From: an uncultured Bacteroidia bacterium
Lineage (GTDB): Bacteria > Bacteroidota > Bacteroidia > Bacteroidales > F082
DNA: 42,450 nt
Reading direction: 5' to 3'
NCBI GenBank assembly: GCA_913009755.1
Contig: CAJVWU010000030.1
Location: 1-42,450, forward strand
In this document: positions 8,642 to 17,227 of the stretch, piece by piece
Layout of the letters: each line of letters begins with the position of its first letter
Position numbering within the stretch: the stretch's first letter is position 1
Notes under the pieces: model-generated
The model's database searches: none
What the model saw: only the letters and a program-made list of their open reading frames with translations
Told to the model about the DNA's origin: nothing
Translations under genes and position numbers: made by a program

Positions 8642-10163
8642 GGCTGTCTCCTTCCTCCGGCCCTTTTATAATCTGGGTCAGCATAATTTTTATTTCAGCA
8701 ATTAATAAAACCGTAAATAACACCAGGAACATAAAAAATGTTGTTTGAACCGAACCTACACTTAAATGTGATGTTGAAATGCCGACCGGCAGTAAATCCT
8801 GGATAGTCCAGGGCTGACGGCCGACTTCGGCAACAATCCAACCCAGTTCCGAAGCGATATAGCCCAATAAGAGGGACCATACCGACAGATGCAATATCCA
8901 TTTGTATTTATCCACTTTGTCTTTCATGCTTGCATAAAGCAGCCAGGCAAAAAACAGGATGAAGAACAGTCCCAGCCCAACCATGGTGTGGAATGAGTAA
9001 AACGTGAGTTTTACCGGTGGCACAATAGCTTCTTTATCTGTAAAATATCCATATCCGAAATGGGGATAGTTTTCTTCAAATTCCTGTAATTTTTGACTTG
9101 CCAGTTCAATATTCCACTCTTTTTTTGCCTGTTTATAGTCAGCGAGTGACTGAATGGCGATCCTTCCTTTTTCCATCCTGGTTTCGGCAGGGAGGATACC
9201 CTGTTCTTTATTTCCGTTTAGTATATCGTTTACACCCGGAACAAACGCGCTGGCATTTCTGAATGCCAGTAACGACAGCATACTGCGCAACCTGATTCCC
9301 TTAAAGTTGGTATTGTTTTTTTCATTATTCAAAAAACCAAGTGCATACAAAGATGCATTCGTCTCTCCGTCATAAAGCCCTTCCATGGCAGCCAGTTTCA
9401 TGGGTTGCGTTTGAGCCACATTAGAGGCCGAACTGTCGCCGGTAAGTGCCACAAACAGGGAAGCTGTCAGGCCGAACACCGAAGCGATGAGAATACTTTT
9501 TTTTGCAAAAGTCAGATGCCGTTTTTTTAACAGATACCATGCACTCACTGCAACCACAAACAGAGCCCCGATGACGTAAGCTTGTGATACCGTATGCAAA
9601 AACTTAAATACGGCAGTTGGCGAAAGGGCAATATCAAAAAAGTTTGTCATTTCGTTTCTTACCGTGTCGGGGTTAAACCGGGTCCCTACCGGATTTTGCA
9701 TCCAGGCATTGGCTATTAAAATCCATAAGGCGGACAGGTTTGACCCGAAGGCAACAAACCAGGACGACAATAAATGAAATTTCTTGCTCACCCGGTTCCA
9801 GCCAAAAAACATAACCGCAATAAATGTGGACTCGAGAAAGAACGCCAGGAGGCCTTCAATGGCCAGTGGTGCCCCGAAAATATCGCCCACAATCCACGAA
9901 TAATTCGACCAGTTGGTGCCGAACTCAAATTCGAGGATGATGCCTGTTGCTACTCCAATGGCGAAATTAATTCCGAATAGCTTCATCCAGAACTTCGTCA
10001 TCTGTTTCCACTTCTCATTACCGGTTTTGTAATAAATGGTGTGCATAAATGCCACGATAAACGACAAACCCAGTGTCAGTGGAACGAAAAACCAATGATA
10101 GATGGCCGTGAGGGCAAATTGTGCCCTGGACCAATCTACAAGTGCCAAGTTGAAATGCTCCAT
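8634..10163 (-). CDS. cydA: Cytochrome bd ubiquinol oxidase subunit I (CydA)
   Basis: A 509-residue haem-bearing subunit of cytochrome bd, which reduces oxygen to water with quinol at low oxygen tension. The N-terminus SRAQFALTAIYHWFFVPLTL aligns with E. coli CydA and places the axial haem ligand at His23. The segment GDIFGAPLAIEGLLAFFLES carries the two conserved acidic residues of the haem b595/d region. QPMKLAAMEG is the quinol-loop motif, and GRQPW is present near the C-terminus. It lies 11 bases after the DUF4492 gene and overlaps cydB. Its presence points to a facultative or nanaerobic lifestyle. Confidence 0.97.
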   Translation of the reverse strand: MEHFNLALVDWSRAQFALTAIYHWFFVPLTLGLSFIVAFMHTIYYKTGNEKWKQMTKFWMKLFGINFAIGVATGIILEFEFGTNWSNYSWIVGDIFGAPLAIEGLLAFFLESTFIAVMFFGWNRVSKKFHLLSSWFVAFGSNLSALWILIANAWMQNPVGTRFNPDTVRNEMTNFFDIALSPTAVFKFLHTVSQAYVIGALFVVAVSAWYLLKKRHLTFAKKSILIASVFGLTASLFVALTGDSSASNVAQTQPMKLAAMEGLYDGETNASLYALGFLNNEKNNTNFKGIRLRSMLSLLAFRNASAFVPGVNDILNGNKEQGILPAETRMEKGRIAIQSLADYKQAKKEWNIELASQKLQEFEENYPHFGYGYFTDKEAIVPPVKLTFYSFHTMVGLGLFFILFFAWLLYASMKDKVDKYKWILHLSVWSLLLGYIASELGWIVAEVGRQPWTIQDLLPVGISTSHLSVGSVQTTFFMFLVLFTVLLIAEIKIMLTQIIKGPEEGDSHV

Positions 10164-10174
10164 AATTTATGGAT

Positions 10175-10390
10175 TTAGTTATTAATTAATTGTTCGATCA
10201 CATAATCGCTTTTTGCCTTGTCCGTATTATATTTTGATCCCAGGAAATCAGGGAAAAAGAAAATCTTCAAAATGAAAAATATGATAAACAGCTTAATGAG
10301 AATGATAACCCATAATTTCCGGTTGGATACCGACATGTTTTTAAAACCGTCGAGATAAAAATTAAATACCTTATGAAACCATACTTTCAT
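10175..10390 (-). CDS. DUF4492 family protein at the head of the cyd operon
   Basis: A 71-residue protein with a basic N-terminal stretch (FHKVFNFYLDGFKNMSVSNR), one transmembrane helix (about 27-45, LWVIILIKLFIIFFILKIFF) and a short soluble tail. DUF4492 proteins are commonly encoded directly before cydA in Bacteroidota; the function is not established. Position and co-transcription suggest a role in assembly or stability of cytochrome bd. It is 11 bases upstream of cydA. Confidence 0.82.
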   Translation of the reverse strand: MKVWFHKVFNFYLDGFKNMSVSNRKLWVIILIKLFIIFFILKIFFFPDFLGSKYNTDKAKSDYVIEQLINN

Positions 10391-10555
10391 TTTCTAAATT
10401 GTGTATTATTTTTCAGCTATGTGTTTGCTGTATTGCCCACATTTTTTGTGCCTTCCTGAATTCATATAAACGGGGTTTCAATCAACAGGGTTGGTTGAAT
10501 ATAATTATAAACGGTTTATGTTCATTTCATTACAAAATTTGCTTACTAAAAAAAA

Positions 10556-10563
10556 CAAATATA
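10556..10563 (-). promoter_or_regulatory. -7 promoter element for the cyd operon
   Basis: On the minus strand this reads TATATTTG, a perfect TAnnTTTG. It would give a leader of about 160 bases before the DUF4492 gene, long enough for regulation, though no operator was recognised in the AT-rich leader. Confidence 0.5.
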
Positions 10564-10671
10564 TCGAATAAATCTAAATATGTAGGATGGTTTACTAAAA
10601 AAAAATAAGGTCATTGGGAGGAATATCCTGCTATTTTTTTGGGAAAAGGGTAATGGGCATGTGAAACCTGC

Positions 10672-10751
10672 TATGTCGCTGCATAAAAAATAATTACTGT
10701 GTCGCTGTGTGAAAAATAATCACTGCATCGCTACGTGGAAAAGAAATCCTC
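10672..10751. repeat. Three imperfect 26-bp tandem units in the 10391-10799 gap
   Basis: The core tgtcgct recurs at 10674 and 10700, and in altered form (catcgct) at 10726, an exact 26-bp period; each core is followed by an A-rich stretch. The rest of this roughly 410-base gap holds the AT-rich cyd leader and promoter. No protein-coding gene could be supported there. Confidence 0.6.
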
Positions 10752-10799
10752 ATATTGCATTATAAGAAATCCCGAATCAACGGAACGCCGGCTTATCCG

Positions 10800-13700
10800 C
10801 TAAACCCACTTCACCAATGGGAAGTCCATCCGGTATTGCAGGTCAGGGTGTTTGGGGTAAATCCTGAAAGCATAATCATGAACCCCGGCGGTTTTCAGCG
10901 GGAAATCGCACATATACTTTGCTTTTCCGCTTTTTGATTCCACAAGATCGAGTTCCACTTTAAAATCTATAGGGTTTACATCGCCGTTGTTTTTGTTTCC
11001 CATGAGTATTTCCACACCCACTTCTTTTGGTTCCAGGCCGGGGATTTTCAGGGTGAGTTCGGCAACAAAATTTTTTCCGTATTCAATGGGGCCCTTGTTG
11101 GGGTCTGGAACCATCAGTGACTCCACAGCGATGGAATCCCATGCAGCCCTGACTTTATTTTTCCAGCGAACCAGTTTACGTGCATGTTCATAGCTGTCGC
11201 TGCGCATAAAAGCCCCCGTTTTGAACAATTTTGAATAAAACTGATTATAATAATCGTTCTGCATACGCTGCATAGTAAAACGCGGGGCCACACGGGCTAT
11301 GGTATTTTTTATCCGGCTGACCCACTCATGTGGGATACCCTCTTTGTCCCTATCATAATAAAGTGGGATAATCTCCTGTTCCAGTGTGGTGTAAATAATT
11401 TCGGCATCCAGTTCATCCTGAAACTGCTGATTGCCAAAAGACCGGTTTTTCTCTATGGCCCATCCGGCTTCGGGTAAGTATCCTTCTGCCCACCAGCCGT
11501 CGAGCACGCTAAAGTTCATCACCCCGTTCATCACCGCCTTTTCACCGCTTGTCCCCGAAGCTTCCAGCGGCCGGGTAGGGGTGTTCAGCCAAACATCCAC
11601 ACTGCTTGTCAGTAGTTTTCCTCCGGTCATATCATAGTCTTCCAGAAAGATCACTTTCCCGATAAATTCAGGCATCCTGGAAATTTCAATGATACGTTTG
11701 ATCAAATCCTGTCCGGCTTTGTCTTTGGGATGGGCTTTTCCGGAAAACAGAAAGATGACCGGTTTGTCATTGTCATTGACAATTTGCGAAAAGCGTTCCA
11801 TGTTGGTAAACAACAAATGGGCACGCTTGTAAGTAGCGAAACGCCGGGCAAAACCAAAGACCAATGCTTTTTCATCAAGGTCTGCCAACGACCTGATCAT
11901 GAACTGGGGGTTTTCGTGTCGGTGTGTAAGGTCACGTTTCTGCTTGATTTTTATTTCGCTGATCAGTCTGCTTTTCAGTGAAAGCCGGTTGTTCCAGATC
12001 ATTTCATCGGGTATATCATAAATGGCTTCCCATTTCCCCGTATCCGGCTGGTCATTTTCAAACCCTTCAACGAATGTATTGCGGTAAAGCTCCTGCCAGA
12101 TGTCGTCGGTCCAGGTATGATAATGAACCCCGTTGGTTACATGACCGATGTTTAGTTCATTGGCAAAATATCCGGGATAAATGGGCTGGAACATTTCGCG
12201 TGAAACCCTGCCGTGGATCTTGCTTACCCCGTTAACTTCCTGTGAGAGTTTATTGGCCAGCACACTCATTGAAAATTTTTCGGTTGTATTGGCAGGATTG
12301 TACCTTCCGATGCCCATAAAGTTTTCCCATCCTATTTTAAAATAGTCGCTGAAATGGGAAAGATAAGCCCTGATCAGATGTTCCTCAAAAGTATCATGTC
12401 CGGCAGGTACGGGGGTGTGTGTGGTGAACAGCGAACCGGATCGGACCACTTCGGCAGCCGCATAAAAATCGAGGCCTTCGCGTTCCATCAACACCCTTAT
12501 CCGTTCAAGGGCGCTAAATGCGGAATGGCCCTCGTTGAGGTGGAACACTTTCGGACTGAGACCCAGTAGATGGATAAGCCTGACCCCACCAATGCCGAGA
12601 AGTATTTCCTGCTTCAGGCGATATTCATTGTCGCCACCGTACAATTTTGAAGTAATGCAACGGTCCTCCTCCGTATTTTCCTTGATGTCGGTATCCAGCA
12701 GATAAAGCGGTATCCTGCCCACGTTCAACAGCCATGCTTTCGCTGTCACCTGCCTGCCGGGCAGGGCAATCTTAATTTTGACCCATTCGCCGTCTTTATT
12801 CCTGACGGGGATAAGTGGTAACTGGGTAAATTTCTGTGGTTTGTATTCCGAAATCTGATCACCGTTGGGCGACAGGGATTGTTTAAAATATCCATAACGG
12901 TACAGCAACCCGATGCCTATCATATTTTTATTCGAGTCGCTGGCCTGCTTCAGGTAGTCGCCTGCCAGTATGCCCAAACCTCCGGAATAAATCTGTATGC
13001 TTGGGTGTAGTCCGTATTCCATACTGAAATAGGCCACCATCTCCTCCGGTTTGTTTTTGGCTTCGTCCATGTAAGCCCTGAACCGGTCATTTACTTTTTC
13101 AACGTTATTTTTGAATTCTTTATCGGCAGTTATCCTGGCAATGTCGTCCGCCGAAAGTGTGTTGAGCATCTTAACGGGATTATAACCGTAATCGTACCAT
13201 TTATCGCCGGCAATATTTTTAAATAATTCGGTGGCTTCTCTGTTCCATGACCACCAAAGGTTAAAAGCCATATTTTTTACGGGATGTTGTTCATGGGATA
13301 AAGCTGACTCAACGAGGACCTTTTTCCACACCGGCCGGTCGGGTTTGATAACGGCTTCCACACGGCTGGTTTCCATACGCGGGACAACCGGCTTTTCAGG
13401 TTTCCTTTTAGCGGCTTTTTTGAGCGCAATGGCCCAGGATTTGTAATACTTTTCAACAAATTTTTCCCATACGGCCTGGTGGAGCACTTGCTGTGTCTCT
13501 TTTATAATTTCCCCCGTATCTGTAGTTTTAAGCAGCTTTTCAGTAATCCGTAATATATTATTAATGGCGGCTTCATCATTTGATTCATCACGTTTGATTA
13601 CGGATACGGATAACGTTTTCAGTTTGAAACCCGAACGGACCCAGTCGCCGAAACCGGCAACCGTAGTAGTTATGGTCGGTACGTTAAATGCGATGCTTTC

Positions 13701-14999
13701 AAGCGGGGTGTAGCCCCAGGGCTCGTAATAGGAAGGAAATACCGAAAGGTCCTGTCCGATAAGAAAATCATAGTATTGCAGGTTGATCACACCATCGTTG
13801 CCGTTAAGGTAGGCAGGGACAAATATTACATGGACCTTAAGGCCGGGATCATTGGTCAGCTCCTGGTTTTCAATTTCGTTGATGATGGCATCATGTTCCC
13901 CGTTGCTGAGTTTATGGGTCAGGTAATTGCTCCGTTTGGGTTTTCCCCTGAAAACATTGGTCGGCCCACGATGGTCGGAAGGGATGGTAATGTAAGCCAG
14001 GATGTTGCGCTTCAGGTTTTTGTCACGGTTCAGCTTGCCCAGCGCTTTGATAAAAAGATCAATGCCTTTGTTCCTGAATTCATACCGTCCGCTTGTGATC
14101 ACAAGTAACGTATCTTCAGGATATTTCTTTCCCGTAATGGCCTTTGCCGTTTCAAAAGCTTTTTTACGGGCTGCCTTCCGTTTGGTATTAAATTCCTTTA
14201 CTTTGGGCACAAAATCGGGTTCAAATCCGTTGGGGGTGATCACCTCCGGGTCGCGCCCGAGGAAATGGCGGCACTCACGGGCAGTAATGCCGCTTACGGT
14301 GGTGAAACCATCGGCAGTGTTGGCAGCGGTGGCTTCAAGGGAGTGTTTGCTGAGTACGCCAAAATCACGCGCTGTGTAAGCCGGTACATATTCCTCCAGT
14401 TTTGAATAGAGCGGAAGGCCGTTGCCGGCAATGGAACGCCCCAGTACGGTAGCGTGGGTAGTGAAAACCGTTCCGGCACGGTGCATCTTTTCTTTTAAAT
14501 ATAATATACCCGACGCACTCATCCATTCGTGAAAATGTGCAATCACTTTTATCCCGGGAGTAATGTAAAAGTCACTGAAACTCCTGATTACCTGGGCTGC
14601 ATTGTATCCGAACAAAACGGGTTCTATATAATCCCAGCCACCATGCAACGAATCAAGTTTATACGTTTCCCAGAAGTGGGCAAAAATTTCATCTTTCCTG
14701 GCATAAAGGGCTGTAAAATCAACCAGGATGACCAGGGGTTTCCCTTCGATGTTCCACCGCCCTGTCCTTATTTTCAGCCCGTCTTCCAGCGCTTTGGCTT
14801 TCCAGTCGGCGAACAGTGAATCGTCTTCAAGAAAATCGGGGTTTTCGCTGGTTTCTTTCCACACATCCGGTCCGATAAGGAGATAATGGTCTTTGTATTC
14901 TGATACGATACTTTTGGCTTTGGTGGAGACAACGGTGTAAATGCCACCGATCTTATTGCATATCTCCCAGCTTGTCTCAAATATATAATCGGGTTTCAT
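10800..14999 (-). CDS. Glycogen synthase (GT3) fused to alpha-glucan phosphorylase (GT35)
   Basis: A 1399-residue two-enzyme fusion. The first half (about 1-560) is a GT3-type glycogen synthase: it opens with the donor-binding EICNKIGGIYTVVSTKA and later has HFHEWMSASGILYLKE and PSYYEPWGYTPLESIAF. The second half (about 590-1399) is an alpha-glucan phosphorylase of the short family. It has AYFSMEYGLHPSIQIYSGGL and ASGTSGEKAVMNG, where Lys1154 should hold the pyridoxal phosphate. One half elongates glycogen; the other releases glucose-1-phosphate. The start is ATG 14999 rather than 15071, because the upstream stretch crosses the promoter and has no family sequence. The fusion is known in Bacteroidota. 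The ORF is intact. Confidence 0.92.
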   Translation of the reverse strand: MKPDYIFETSWEICNKIGGIYTVVSTKAKSIVSEYKDHYLLIGPDVWKETSENPDFLEDDSLFADWKAKALEDGLKIRTGRWNIEGKPLVILVDFTALYARKDEIFAHFWETYKLDSLHGGWDYIEPVLFGYNAAQVIRSFSDFYITPGIKVIAHFHEWMSASGILYLKEKMHRAGTVFTTHATVLGRSIAGNGLPLYSKLEEYVPAYTARDFGVLSKHSLEATAANTADGFTTVSGITARECRHFLGRDPEVITPNGFEPDFVPKVKEFNTKRKAARKKAFETAKAITGKKYPEDTLLVITSGRYEFRNKGIDLFIKALGKLNRDKNLKRNILAYITIPSDHRGPTNVFRGKPKRSNYLTHKLSNGEHDAIINEIENQELTNDPGLKVHVIFVPAYLNGNDGVINLQYYDFLIGQDLSVFPSYYEPWGYTPLESIAFNVPTITTTVAGFGDWVRSGFKLKTLSVSVIKRDESNDEAAINNILRITEKLLKTTDTGEIIKETQQVLHQAVWEKFVEKYYKSWAIALKKAAKRKPEKPVVPRMETSRVEAVIKPDRPVWKKVLVESALSHEQHPVKNMAFNLWWSWNREATELFKNIAGDKWYDYGYNPVKMLNTLSADDIARITADKEFKNNVEKVNDRFRAYMDEAKNKPEEMVAYFSMEYGLHPSIQIYSGGLGILAGDYLKQASDSNKNMIGIGLLYRYGYFKQSLSPNGDQISEYKPQKFTQLPLIPVRNKDGEWVKIKIALPGRQVTAKAWLLNVGRIPLYLLDTDIKENTEEDRCITSKLYGGDNEYRLKQEILLGIGGVRLIHLLGLSPKVFHLNEGHSAFSALERIRVLMEREGLDFYAAAEVVRSGSLFTTHTPVPAGHDTFEEHLIRAYLSHFSDYFKIGWENFMGIGRYNPANTTEKFSMSVLANKLSQEVNGVSKIHGRVSREMFQPIYPGYFANELNIGHVTNGVHYHTWTDDIWQELYRNTFVEGFENDQPDTGKWEAIYDIPDEMIWNNRLSLKSRLISEIKIKQKRDLTHRHENPQFMIRSLADLDEKALVFGFARRFATYKRAHLLFTNMERFSQIVNDNDKPVIFLFSGKAHPKDKAGQDLIKRIIEISRMPEFIGKVIFLEDYDMTGGKLLTSSVDVWLNTPTRPLEASGTSGEKAVMNGVMNFSVLDGWWAEGYLPEAGWAIEKNRSFGNQQFQDELDAEIIYTTLEQEIIPLYYDRDKEGIPHEWVSRIKNTIARVAPRFTMQRMQNDYYNQFYSKLFKTGAFMRSDSYEHARKLVRWKNKVRAAWDSIAVESLMVPDPNKGPIEYGKNFVAELTLKIPGLEPKEVGVEILMGNKNNGDVNPIDFKVELDLVESKSGKAKYMCDFPLKTAGVHDYAFRIYPKHPDLQYRMDFPLVKWV

Positions 15000-15034
15000 G
15001 AATTTCACTTTATTAAATATAAAAAAATGAGATG

Positions 15035-15042
15035 CAAATCTA
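15035..15042 (-). promoter_or_regulatory. -7 promoter element for the glycogen synthase/phosphorylase gene
   Basis: TAGATTTG on the minus strand matches TAnnTTTG and lies 36 bases before the chosen ATG. This supports starting the protein at 14999, not at the in-frame ATG at 15071. Confidence 0.6.
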
Positions 15043-15100
15043 CAAATATCCGCTAACGGAAATGTTAACACACTTTATTTGCCTATATTTTATTTTGTCC

Positions 15101-15141
15101 AACGGGCCTTGTCCCCGTTTGTAACGAGGACGCGTTTACAA
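15101..15141. repeat. Pair of adjacent short dyads (REP-like)
   Basis: AACGGG (15101-15106) pairs with CCCGTT (15114-15119), and TTGTAA (15119-15124) pairs with TTACAA (15136-15141). The two dyads sit back to back in the gap between the divergent glycogen gene and the type IX cargo gene. They may be a repetitive extragenic element. The rest of this gap holds nothing recognised. Confidence 0.4.
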
Positions 15142-15318
15142 CTGCATTGTCAATGCGAATAACATTGTTTTCCAATCTTTCACCCGTATTCGTTTTTTGG
15201 GCAGGATGAGAGGGGGAGGGGGATGCAACTATTTCCCGAAAATTCCGGTCATTTAGAATGATGCTATCCATATTATTATGTGTGCTGCAACTTAAAAACC
15301 AAACCAAAACCTGTTATC

Positions 15319-17010
15319 ATGAAAAATTTTTTCATTCTTATCGTACTTTTAGCCGGCATACCAATGCTCCACGGACAAAATATCCCTGTGGTTTCAAAAG
15401 CAGCCAGCCTTGAAAGCAAACCGTTATCCCGCTCATTTGAACTCCCGTTTTACGAAGACTGGTCTTCCGGATCGTTGGAAACCAACAACTGGACAACGGA
15501 GTGCGAGAACTGGGCCATCAATAACCACGAGGGCAACGAAAGCCCTTCTGCCGAATTTACCTGGGACCCCCTGATGCAAAACGGCTACTCCTGTTCCCTT
15601 ACCAGCGATACACTGGATGGAAACCTGATTGAGGTGGGCAACATTATGCTGAGCTTTGACGTGAAACTGGATGACCGTAATTCAACCGGTGAAGAAAAAC
15701 TGACTGTTGAGGTCAGTGACAGTTCCGGATGGGTTCAGGTTGCTGAATTCACAAATAACGGGAGTTTCGACTGGACAAATTCAGAGGTAAATATTACGGA
15801 TATTGTACCGGGAAAAAAATTCCAGGTGCGTTTTAATGCCAACGGGCAAAATTCATTCAACATCATTTCGTGGTTTGTGGATAACATTTCGGTTTACAGG
15901 ACTTGTGATCCGCCTTTTGATTTATATGGAGAACAAATATGGGGATCAGACGCCAGTGCAGTAACAGAACTGACATGGAACCCTCCCGCCAATACGGATA
16001 TTCCTGACTCAACATGGCTGCATTGGGATTCGGGCGGTAATTATTGGGGCATCGGTTTAACATCTTCCAATGCGGATTTTTCTGTAGCTATACGCTATGA
16101 TCCCGGGCAATTATCGGATTATGATGGCGATACCATCGGTCAAGAAAAGTTTTTTTTGTACGACGAAGGGTTTAGCCAGGTGGTGGCAAAAATATGGACG
16201 GGTAGCAATGCAGTCAACCTGATTTATTCAGATACGCTGGAAACCCCCGTTGGAAATGAATGGAATACCGTAAATGTAGATAGCCTCATAATTATTAATG
16301 CTGACAATGAGTATTGGGTTGGATATACCATCTTGGGACAGCCTGAAGGATTTTTGCCTGCCGGGGTTGATGCAGGCCCTGCCGTTGCAGGATATGGCGA
16401 CTTGGTTTCAACCGACGGGGTAACATGGTTAAAGTTATCTGATATGGGTTTGAATTATAATTTCAATATCCGGTTTACGGTTTATGCTCATGATCAATCG
16501 GCTCTGTACTGTGTAGGTTTTGACTTATTCAGACAGAAAATTAACAGTAACGATTACGAGTTTTATGATTTTATTCCTTTTTTAACAGGACAGGATGAAT
16601 ATACCTATCATGATGAAAATTTACAAGATTATTTACATAATGTTTGTTATAAACTCGATGCTTTGTGGGGTTTTGATGGCGATACTTGCATTTCCCCTTA
16701 TGCAAAAGCAAAGTTAATGCCAATTGAAGATTATATTTGTATTTTTCTGTATGAAGGAATAGACGAATACAATTCTTTTCATGTATCTGTTTACCCCAAC
16801 CCGGTTTATGCAACAATTAAAATTGAAAGCGGGGAAGATATCCGCGAATTAACGGTTTACAATGAAACGGGGCAATGTGTAATGCATGTCAACGGTCTCA
16901 ATAAAAAACAACATGAACTGGATGTGGGAAAATTGCCAACTGGAATTTATTTCATCCGTATCGAAACAAAGAATCATTTCGCCGTGCGAAAATTCCTGAA
17001 ATTGAGATAG
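15319..17010 (+). CDS. Secreted protein with type IX (type A) sorting domain
   Basis: A 563-residue protein. A signal peptide, MKNFFILIVLLAGIPMLHGQ, is followed by a jelly-roll/MAM-like module (about 25-195: FYEDWSSGSLETNNWT to WFVDNISVYRTC). Next is an FN3-like region starting CDPPFDLYGEQIWG, which leads into an unrecognised segment of about 200 residues. The last roughly 75 residues are a type-A sorting domain: VSVYPNPVYATIKI, LTVYNETGQCVMHV, LPTGIYFIRIET, ending RKFLKLR. The protein should cross the outer membrane by the type IX system and be anchored at the surface or released. The start at 15319 is chosen because it opens the signal peptide; an in-frame ATG at 15280 adds unrelated residues. 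The cargo function itself is unknown. Confidence 0.85.
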   Translation: MKNFFILIVLLAGIPMLHGQNIPVVSKAASLESKPLSRSFELPFYEDWSSGSLETNNWTTECENWAINNHEGNESPSAEFTWDPLMQNGYSCSLTSDTLDGNLIEVGNIMLSFDVKLDDRNSTGEEKLTVEVSDSSGWVQVAEFTNNGSFDWTNSEVNITDIVPGKKFQVRFNANGQNSFNIISWFVDNISVYRTCDPPFDLYGEQIWGSDASAVTELTWNPPANTDIPDSTWLHWDSGGNYWGIGLTSSNADFSVAIRYDPGQLSDYDGDTIGQEKFFLYDEGFSQVVAKIWTGSNAVNLIYSDTLETPVGNEWNTVNVDSLIIINADNEYWVGYTILGQPEGFLPAGVDAGPAVAGYGDLVSTDGVTWLKLSDMGLNYNFNIRFTVYAHDQSALYCVGFDLFRQKINSNDYEFYDFIPFLTGQDEYTYHDENLQDYLHNVCYKLDALWGFDGDTCISPYAKAKLMPIEDYICIFLYEGIDEYNSFHVSVYPNPVYATIKIESGEDIRELTVYNETGQCVMHVNGLNKKQHELDVGKLPTGIYFIRIETKNHFAVRKFLKLR

Positions 17011-17113
17011 ACGCTTATGATGCAACGAACGCCACGAATTTTAATATTTCTTCCTCCGTCCTTGTTTTGGTGAGTTTAATAAGTTAAATTCATGGATATC
17101 TGAAAGTAATTTT

Positions 17114-17121
17114 TAATTTTG
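17114..17121 (+). promoter_or_regulatory. -7 promoter element for the Nramp-UspA gene
   Basis: TAATTTTG fits TAnnTTTG and lies 107 bases before the ATG at 17228. A second, one-base-short match (TATTTTG) occurs near 17168. Which one is used cannot be told from sequence. Confidence 0.45.
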
Positions 17122-17227
17122 GAAAAAATCAGGCAGGATAATCCATAAGGAATTTAGAGTAGTTTTTTATTTTGGAAATACCGGCTTGCAGAAATTATCC
17201 GACAACAGTTTTACCGGCAAACCAGAA

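Noticed and set aside
10399-10608. 69-codon plus-strand ORF in the cyd leader
   Set aside because: It opposes the cyd leader and promoter, with composition of AT-rich spacer.
15083-15307. 74-codon minus-strand ORF between glycogen and cargo genes
   Set aside because: It overlaps the dyads and contains no protein-like pattern.
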